From NCBI RefSeq assembly GCF_900608595.1, contig NZ_UWYY01000019.1:91927-155926 (forward strand): a DNA stretch of 64,000 nucleotides, read 5' to 3'. This stretch comes from Promicromonospora panici (GTDB taxonomy: Bacteria; Actinomycetota; Actinomycetes; Actinomycetales; Cellulomonadaceae). Positions 58,685 to 64,000 of this stretch are shown piece by piece. The position numbers and the translations under genes are program-made. Position 1 is the stretch's first letter. Each line of letters starts with the position of its first letter. The notes under the pieces were generated by a model. That model was not told where the DNA came from, made no database searches, and worked only from the letters and a program-made list of their open reading frames with translations.

Positions 58685-59215
58685 GTGACGACACCCGAGG
58701 CGCGGGTCGCGCCCGTGATCCGCCCCGCCCTCCCCGCCGACGTGCGCACGATCCGTGACCTCGTCGAGCCGCTCAGCCAGGAGCGCATCCTCCGGCCGTA
58801 CGAGATGGTCGGGTACTACGAGGCGGTCCAGGAGTTCCTGGTGGCGACCGACCGTACTGCTCCTGACGACCCCGCCGTCGGCTGCGGAGCGCTCCATGTG
58901 ATGTGGGACGACCTCGCCGAGGTGCGCACGCTCGCCGTGCACCGCGACTGGCGCGGCCGCCGGGTGGGACACGCGCTGCTCGAGGCGCTGGTCGAGCGCG
59001 CCCGTGCGCTGGGGCTGCGCCGCGTGTTCTGCCTGACCTTCGAGGTCGACTTCTTCGCCGCACACGGGTTCCGCGAGATCGACGGCACGCCCGTGACGCC
59101 CGAGGTGTACGCGGAGCTGCTGCGGTCGTACGACGAGGGCGTCGCCGAGTTCCTGGACCTGGCCCGCGTCAAGCCCAACACCCTGGGCAACTCCCGCATG
59201 CTCCTGGAACTCTGA
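58685..59215 (+). CDS. argA: Amino-acid N-acetyltransferase (N-acetylglutamate synthase, Rv2747 type)
   Basis: 176-residue GNAT enzyme making N-acetylglutamate, the first step of arginine synthesis. It closely follows mycobacterial Rv2747: YEAVQEFLVA, VGCGALHVMWDDLAEVRTLAV, the acetyl-CoA loop RDWRGRRVGHALLEAL, FFAAHGFREIDGTPVTPEVY and the terminal VKPNTLGNSRMLLEL. These stand-alone short synthases lack the kinase-like domain of classical ArgA. GTG 58685 is chosen; a longer frame upstream reads through the direct repeats. Confidence 0.92.
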   Translation: MTTPEARVAPVIRPALPADVRTIRDLVEPLSQERILRPYEMVGYYEAVQEFLVATDRTAPDDPAVGCGALHVMWDDLAEVRTLAVHRDWRGRRVGHALLEALVERARALGLRRVFCLTFEVDFFAAHGFREIDGTPVTPEVYAELLRSYDEGVAEFLDLARVKPNTLGNSRMLLEL

Positions 59216-59219
59216 CGCT

Positions 59220-59288
59220 CTTGGTTGTGGGCGTGATCGTTGCGACTACGCGCCCGTTCTAGGCGCAACGATCACGCCCACAACCAAG
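59220..59288. repeat. Family A palindromic repeat, copy 4
   Basis: Arms 59220-59244 and 59264-59288 are perfect 25-nt inverted repeats around the core ACTACGCGCCCGTTCTAGG. The core orientation is opposite to 1337 and 34410 and equal to 11323. The element fills the gap between the convergent acetyltransferase and mutY genes and ends one base before the mutY stop. Confidence 0.92.
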
Positions 59289-60185
59289 CTAGTTCGGGAG
59301 GTGGAGGCGGTTTGCGTCATCCTGTTCCGCCAGGCCGTCCTCGACCAGGCCGGCGATCGCGCGGTCGAGCTGCCGCGGGTCGTGCCACAGTCTCGCGAGC
59401 AGGGCACGGTCCACCGGCTCGGTCGCCCGCCGGAGCTCCGCCATGACCCGGCCGCGCGCCTGCCGGTCGGTGCCCGCCCAGGCCTGGGTGCGGCGTCGGC
59501 CCGCGTGGGCGTCCGGAGGCGAGCCCGCCGAGCGCCATGCACACAGCCCGGCGACCGGGCAGGCGCCGCACTTCGGTGCCTTCGCCGTGCAGACCAGAGC
59601 CCCCAGCTCCATCGAAGCGGCGGCCCAGCGCGCGGCCTCGGCGTCGCCGTCCGGGGTGAGGGCGGTCGCCAGTGCGCGCTCGGCGGCGGTGTACGACGGC
59701 GCGGGCAGCGCCGTCCCGGCGACAACCCGTGCCAGCACCCGGCGCACGTTGGTGTCGACCACCACCGACCGCTTCCCGTAGGCGAACGCCAGCACCGCGG
59801 CGGCGGTGTACTCGCCGATGCCGGGCAGGGCCCGCAGCTGGGCATCGGTTCGGGGGACGACGCCGTCGTGCCGTTCGACGATCGCCTTGGCGCACTCCTG
59901 CAGCCGCAGCGCCCGGCGCGGGTAACCAAGCCGGCCCCAGGCGCGGAGCACGTCGGCGGTCGGCGCCTGCGCCAGGTCGGCGGGTGTCGGCCACTGCTCC
60001 AGCCACGCACGCCAGGCGGGCTCGACCCGCACCACGGGGGTCTGCTGCAGCATGATCTCGCTGACGAGCACGCCCCAGGGCGTCCGGTCCGGCGCGCGCC
60101 AGGGCAGGTCGCGCGCGGAGTCATCGAACCATCGCACGACGCCGGAGCGCACCTCCGTGCGTCGTGTCGCCTCTCGTACTGTCAC
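59289..60185 (-). CDS. mutY: A/G-specific adenine glycosylase
   Basis: 298-residue HhH-GPD DNA glycosylase removing adenine opposite 8-oxoguanine. The catalytic Glu lies in LVSEIMLQQTPVVRVEPAW, the helix-hairpin-helix is LRALPGIGEYTAAAVLAFA, and the Asp is in SVVVDTNVRRVL. The [4Fe-4S] ligands are C-x6-C-x2-C-x5-C (CTAKAPKCGACPVAGLC). It lacks the full NUDIX-like C-terminal domain of the E. coli enzyme, as is normal in actinobacteria. GTG 60185 is the start. Confidence 0.93.
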   Translation of the reverse strand: MTVREATRRTEVRSGVVRWFDDSARDLPWRAPDRTPWGVLVSEIMLQQTPVVRVEPAWRAWLEQWPTPADLAQAPTADVLRAWGRLGYPRRALRLQECAKAIVERHDGVVPRTDAQLRALPGIGEYTAAAVLAFAYGKRSVVVDTNVRRVLARVVAGTALPAPSYTAAERALATALTPDGDAEAARWAAASMELGALVCTAKAPKCGACPVAGLCAWRSAGSPPDAHAGRRRTQAWAGTDRQARGRVMAELRRATEPVDRALLARLWHDPRQLDRAIAGLVEDGLAEQDDANRLHLPN

Positions 60186-60384
60186 GAGAACTCATCCTGC
60201 CGCACCGCCCGTGCTCCCCCGCCCGTATGGGGAGGCGGGGCGCAAAACTCGTGAAGTAGGACACGTGACCGACTCGGCGGCGCGGCTGCCGTGCGGGCGG
60301 TGTGCGGCGTCGTATTTTGGTGGCGCAGGATGTCACCGCACGTCAGACCAGGTAGCAGTAGTTCAGCAGGGGGTTCAGCAGGTG

Positions 60385-61182
60385 GTGAGTGCACCGGAGC
60401 GAGCCGAGCGGCCCCCGGGCCCGGACGCGGATCGGGAACCCGACGGCAGGCGCCCGCGTGGCCGCGGCCGCCTGATCGCGGTGCTGGTCGTGCTGGCCCT
60501 CGGCGGGATCGGGGTGGCGGTGACCTGGCCCGAGGCGGAGCCGTCCATCGTGTCCGACAAGACCGACCCGCCGGCGCCTGTGGACCCGAATGCCGCCGCG
60601 TCGCCGTGCACGGCCGAGGACCTCGACATCGGCCTCGCCGCCGACCGCCTCGCGGTCACGCCCGGGGTGCCGGTCAAGTTCACGGTCTCGCTGCAGAACG
60701 AGGGCGAGGTGCAGTGCCTCGTCGAGGGACCCCGGCACAGCCTCGCCGTCACCGTGTACCAGGGCGAGGTGGGCGAGCCGACGGCGGAACGCGTCTGGTC
60801 GTCGGCGGACTGCGCCGACCCGGACGAGGAGCGGCTGCTGCTTCTCGGGCCAGGCGACGTCGACATCACGGATGCGAACTGGTCCGACGCCCGATCGGCG
60901 CCCGGGTGCGAACCGGGCCAGCCGAAGCTGACCGCAGGGGAGTACACCGCGCAGGCCACACTCGCCGACGTCGAGGGTGTGGCCAGCGACGTCGTGCGGC
61001 TGACGTACACGGTGCCGGAACCGAGCAGGTCGCCGTCGGGGAATCCGTCCGGGAATCCGTCGGGAAGCTCGTCTGAAGGCCCGTCCGAAAGCGCGTCGGG
61101 AAGTCCGTCCGGACGTCCGTCGGCAAACCCGTCCGAAAACGCGTCGTCCCACCCGAGCAAGAAGCCAGGAACACATCGTTGA
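60385..61182 (+). CDS. Membrane-anchored protein with Ser/Pro-rich repeat tail
   Basis: 265 residues. A basic cytoplasmic segment (RRPRGRGRL) precedes one membrane helix (residues ~31-50, LIAVLVVLALGGIGVAVTW). The extracellular domain (~residues 75-210) has four cysteines and an immunoglobulin-like strand pattern (GVPVKFTVSLQNEGEVQCLV). The last ~45 residues are a degenerate PSGNPSGN/PSESASGSPSG repeat, likely wall-spanning or glycosylated. GTG 60385 or the adjacent GTG 60382 is the start. Function unknown; placement between mutY and disA is probably not functional. Confidence 0.7.
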   Translation: MSAPERAERPPGPDADREPDGRRPRGRGRLIAVLVVLALGGIGVAVTWPEAEPSIVSDKTDPPAPVDPNAAASPCTAEDLDIGLAADRLAVTPGVPVKFTVSLQNEGEVQCLVEGPRHSLAVTVYQGEVGEPTAERVWSSADCADPDEERLLLLGPGDVDITDANWSDARSAPGCEPGQPKLTAGEYTAQATLADVEGVASDVVRLTYTVPEPSRSPSGNPSGNPSGSSSEGPSESASGSPSGRPSANPSENASSHPSKKPGTHR

Positions 61183-61239
61183 GTGCTGGATATTCGCCTC
61201 GTCTCGAGCTCTGACGGGGCGAATATCCAGCACTCAACG
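61177..61239. terminator. 22-bp perfect hairpin between anchored protein gene and disA
   Basis: Arms 61177-61198 and 61218-61239 (GAGTGCTGGATATTCGCC type) pair perfectly around a 19-nt loop. The stop codon of the anchored-protein gene (61180-61182) lies inside the left arm, and the disA stop is five bases past the right arm. Confidence 0.85.
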
Positions 61240-61243
61240 GGTG

Positions 61244-62326
61244 TCAGACGTAGCGTTCCAGGATGCTCGACTCCGCTAGGCGGGACAGGCCCTCGCGGAT
61301 GGTGCGGGCGCGCTGCTCGCCGACGCCCTCGACCGACATGAGGTCGTCGACGCTCGCCGCGAGGAGCTTCTGCAGGCTGCTGAAGTGTCCAACGAGCTGT
61401 TCGATGGTGATGTTCGGCAGTCGCGGCACCTTCGACAGCAGCCGGTAGCCGTGCGGCGCGACGGCGGCATCGAGGGCGTCCCCGCCGCCGGGCAGGTCCA
61501 GGATCCGGCCGATCTGGCTCATGTCGAGCAGCTGCTGCGACGTGAGCGCGGAGAGCTCGGCCTGGACCTCGGCGAGTGTGCGGTCCTTGCGGCTCAGCAC
61601 GTAGTCGCGGATCACGAACTCACGGTCCGCGCCGACGTCGCCGATCAGCTCGTCGAGCTGCAGGGCCAGCAGTCGGCCGTCCACACCGAGCTCGATCACG
61701 TAGCCGGCGATCTCGTCGGAGATCCGGCCGACCATTTCGAGCCGCTGCACCACCGAGCACACGTCGCGCACCGTGACCAGGTCCTCGATCTCCAGTGCGG
61801 ACAGTGTGCCGGACACCTCGTCGAGCCGGGCGCGGTACCGCTCGAGCGTCGCGAGTGCCTGGTTGGCGCGGCCGAGGATCGTGTCCGAGTCCTCCAGCAC
61901 ATGCCGTTGCCCGCCCACGTAGAGGGCGACGATCCGCATGGACTGGCTCACGGAGATGACCGGGAATCCGGTCTGCTTGGCGACACGCTCCGCGGTGCGG
62001 TGGCGCGTGCCGGACTCGGTCGTCTCGATGGTCGGGTCGGGCAGGAGCTGCACCGCCGCCTTCCGGATCCGGGTGGCGCCCCGGTCGAGCACCACCGCGC
62101 CGTCCATCTTGGACAGCTCGCGCAGGCGCGTGGCCGAGAAGTCGACGTCGAGCGAGAAGCCGCCGGAGCAGATCTGTTCCACGGTCGGATCAAGGCCGAG
62201 CACGATCAGTGCACCGGTACGGCCGCGCAGGATGCGCTCGAGTCCGTCACGGAGTTCGGTCCCGGGCGCGACGGCGGCCAGGGTCTCCCGGAGCAGCTCG
62301 TCAGGGTGCGAGGAGGTCATGGCCAC
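61244..62326 (-). CDS. disA: DNA integrity scanning protein, diadenylate cyclase
   Basis: 360-residue DisA, which makes cyclic di-AMP from two ATP and scans DNA for branched structures. The catalytic DAC domain (residues ~15-145) contains DGAVVLDRGA and GTRHRTAERVAKQT. The linker and the C-terminal helix-hairpin-helix RuvA-like domain (LMSVEGVGEQRARTIREGL) follow. The length is normal. GTG 62326 or ATG 62320 can start it. It follows radA on the same strand, the conserved actinobacterial order in which RadA modulates DisA. Confidence 0.95.
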   Translation of the reverse strand: MAMTSSHPDELLRETLAAVAPGTELRDGLERILRGRTGALIVLGLDPTVEQICSGGFSLDVDFSATRLRELSKMDGAVVLDRGATRIRKAAVQLLPDPTIETTESGTRHRTAERVAKQTGFPVISVSQSMRIVALYVGGQRHVLEDSDTILGRANQALATLERYRARLDEVSGTLSALEIEDLVTVRDVCSVVQRLEMVGRISDEIAGYVIELGVDGRLLALQLDELIGDVGADREFVIRDYVLSRKDRTLAEVQAELSALTSQQLLDMSQIGRILDLPGGGDALDAAVAPHGYRLLSKVPRLPNITIEQLVGHFSSLQKLLAASVDDLMSVEGVGEQRARTIREGLSRLAESSILERYV

Positions 62327-62379
62327 GAAGAAATCCTACGCTGTGCGCTGGGTCACAAGCAGTTCGTTTCACGAACCGG

Positions 62380-63813
62380 TCACTGGCTGTCCATCTGGCC
62401 GCCAGCTCCCCGGCCCGCGGACTGCGCCCATTCCACGGCATCTCGGATATGAGCCGCCTCCACCAGCTGGAGCCCGTCGGGCGCTTTGACACCGGTTCCG
62501 TGCGGTACGACGGCGTGCGCGAACCCCAGGCGCGCGGCCTCGCCCAGGCGTCGGTCCAGCCCTGCGACCGGGCGCAGGTCCCCGGCCAGACCCACCTCCC
62601 CGACGGCCATCGTGGCCCCGGGCAGGGGGCGCCCGGTGCGCGCGGACACGAGCGCGAGCGCCGCCGCGAGGTCCGACGCCGGTTCGGTGATCCGGGCGCC
62701 GCCCACCGTCGACGCGTAGACGTCCTGGTCGGCGAGGCGCAGCCCGCCGTGCCGCTGCAGGACGGCGAGGATCATGGCGAGCCGGCTGGAGTCGACGCCG
62801 CTGGTCGCCCGGCGCGGGTTGTTCAGCGGGCTCGGCGCCACGAGACCCTGCACCTCGACGGCGAGCGGACGCCGTCCCTCCAGGGTCACCGTGATGCACG
62901 ACCCGGCGACCCCCGAGCCGGCGTGCGACAGGAACAGGCCGGACGGGTCCGGCAGCCCGACGATCCCGGCCTCCGAAAGGTCGAAGCAGCCCACCTCGTC
63001 AGTGGGGCCGTACCGGTTCTTCACCGCGCGGATCATGCGCAGACGCGAGTGCCGGTCGCCCTCGAACTGGCACACCACGTCCACCAGGTGCTCCAGCGTG
63101 CGCGGGCCGGCAACGGAGCCATCCTTGGTCACGTGGCCCACGAGGATCGTGGGGATCTGCCGCTCCTTGGCCACCGCGATGAGCGCCGCGGCGACCTCCC
63201 GCACCTGCGACACGCCGCCCGGCGCGCCGTCCACCTGGCCGGACGCGATGGTCTGGACCGAGTCCACGATGAGCATGTCCGGCTGGTTCGCCTCCAGGTG
63301 GCCGAGCACCGTGCCCAGGTCTGTCTCGGCGGCGAGCAACAGGGTGGGCGACAACGCCCCGATGCGCTCGGCCCGCAGCCGAACCTGACCGGCGGACTCC
63401 TCGCCCGTCACGTACAACACCGTGCGGGGCGACTCGAACCCGTCGGGCCCCAGGGCGCCGTCGGCCACATTGCTCGCGACGGCGAGCAGCAGCGTCGACT
63501 TGCCCACGCCCGGCTCGCCTGCGAGCAGGATCACGGCCCCCGGAACCAGCCCGCCGCCGAGCACCCGGTCGAACTCGCCGACGCCGGTCGGGTTGGCGCG
63601 CGCCGCCTCCACGTCGATGTCGGCGATGGGCCGGGCGGGCTCACGCGCGGGGGAGACGACGGCCGTGCGCGGGCCCGACACCGCAGGCCCGTCCTCGCTC
63701 ACGGTGCCCCACGCCTGGCACTCCCCGCAGCGGCCGACCCACTTGACGGTGGTCCAGCCGCATTCGGTACAGCGGTACGCGGGCCGGGCCCGCTTGGAGG
63801 TCGATGAGGTCAC
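62380..63813 (-). CDS. radA: DNA repair protein RadA
   Basis: 477-residue RadA/Sms recombination ATPase. The N-terminal zinc finger is CTECGWTTVKWVGRCGEC. The RecA-like core has Walker A GEPGVGKST and the RadA-specific KNRYGPTDEVG. The C-terminal Lon-like domain (SDLAAALALVSARTGRPLP) lacks protease function in this family. GTG 63813 starts one residue before TSSTSKRARPAYRC; GTG 63831 is an alternative. Processes branched recombination intermediates. Paired with disA, 53 bp apart. Confidence 0.94.
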   Translation of the reverse strand: MTSSTSKRARPAYRCTECGWTTVKWVGRCGECQAWGTVSEDGPAVSGPRTAVVSPAREPARPIADIDVEAARANPTGVGEFDRVLGGGLVPGAVILLAGEPGVGKSTLLLAVASNVADGALGPDGFESPRTVLYVTGEESAGQVRLRAERIGALSPTLLLAAETDLGTVLGHLEANQPDMLIVDSVQTIASGQVDGAPGGVSQVREVAAALIAVAKERQIPTILVGHVTKDGSVAGPRTLEHLVDVVCQFEGDRHSRLRMIRAVKNRYGPTDEVGCFDLSEAGIVGLPDPSGLFLSHAGSGVAGSCITVTLEGRRPLAVEVQGLVAPSPLNNPRRATSGVDSSRLAMILAVLQRHGGLRLADQDVYASTVGGARITEPASDLAAALALVSARTGRPLPGATMAVGEVGLAGDLRPVAGLDRRLGEAARLGFAHAVVPHGTGVKAPDGLQLVEAAHIRDAVEWAQSAGRGAGGQMDSQ

Positions 63814-64000
63814 GGGCGCCACCGTACGTGCCACCACTGACAACCAGCGAAGATCACCCGCGCCGGTCGGCCCGGATCGGCGCGACGAACAGGCGGGACC
63901 AGGTATTTTGCGATCATGCTGGCCTCCGACGGGCGCATGGCGCACCACGCCGGATCGCGTACCAGCCCCGCCCCCTGTCCCTTATACCCATCTGACGCTG
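63814..64000. other. Upstream region of radA, no gene seen
   Basis: 187 bases to the window edge hold the radA promoter region. No convincing protein-coding frame, hairpin or RNA gene is visible. The next gene probably begins outside the window. Confidence 0.5.

Noticed and set aside
59220..59288. tRNA or structured RNA gene
   Set aside because: The element is a simple long hairpin repeated at four places with no cloverleaf arms or anticodon loop.
63804..63995. Plus-strand gene at the window end
   Set aside because: Short, Arg/Pro-rich, no ribosome site, and it overlaps the radA start and promoter region.

Overview
This is a high-GC actinobacterial chromosome segment. GTG starts are frequent, genes overlap at ATGA or GTGA, and several signatures are actinobacterial: a RamB-type regulator, a GTP-dependent PEP carboxykinase, a Rv2747-type N-acetylglutamate synthase, a Ddn-like deazaflavin reductase and a radA-disA-mutY neighbourhood. 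The dense set of sugar ABC transporters, LacI regulators, a pectate lyase and a GH19 chitinase suggests a plant- or soil-polymer degrader in Micrococcales. Promicromonosporaceae or Cellulomonadaceae is a guess. I see no rRNA, tRNA, insertion sequence, prophage or CRISPR array, and no gene-free stretch above 300 bases.

Layout. 0-8.5 kb: a carbohydrate ABC importer (lipoprotein, two permeases, YesL-like protein) converges on a LacI-controlled operon of a Gfo/Idh/MocA dehydrogenase, a DUF993 aldolase-like protein and a TIM-barrel isomerase. 8.5-12.7 kb: a glycosyltransferase, a small P-loop kinase, DoxX, an AraC regulator and DUF2000. 12.7-16.5 kb: lactate oxidation (lutABC) divergent from a GntR regulator with paired operators. 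16.5-21.3 kb: MarR, a two-flavoenzyme fusion, a SprT metalloprotease and a FabH-like synthase. 21.4-34.4 kb: a pectin/galacturonate region with two Gfo/Idh/MocA oxidoreductases, pectate lyase, AEC transporter, a LacI-DUF6807 fusion regulator, a second ABC importer and altronate dehydratase (uxaA), tied together by GAAACCGGTTTC-like operators. 34.5-42.3 kb: GyrI-like remnant, GH19 chitinase, aldo/keto reductase, DadA-like oxidase, a TetR-controlled reductase pair, ThuA and VOC proteins. 42.3-46.5 kb: a lower-GC DUF4143 ATPase preceded by four 23-bp iterons, trmL, a truncated quinone oxidoreductase under a MerR-type promoter, and trpS behind a Trp-Trp leader peptide and attenuator. 46.6-54.2 kb: secreted protein, pckG/ramB, hypothetical protein, peptidase, YqeB-like protein and TetR. 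54.3-64 kb: glpD-glpF-glpK, N-acetylglutamate synthase, mutY, an anchored protein, disA and radA.

The most unusual structure is intergenic. A conserved palindrome of about 65-70 bp occurs four times (1337, 11323, 34410, 59220) and keeps an asymmetric central core. A second family is built from exact 16-nt modules (8508, 22839, 32681). Gene ends also carry long near-perfect unique palindromes without a T-run (3970, 10553, 35900, 54237, 61177). Together these suggest hairpin terminators or mRNA-end elements, some of which look mobile or recombinogenic. The strongest regulatory finding is the apparent ribosome-mediated attenuator of trpS. The least explained element is the ATPase with phased iterons.
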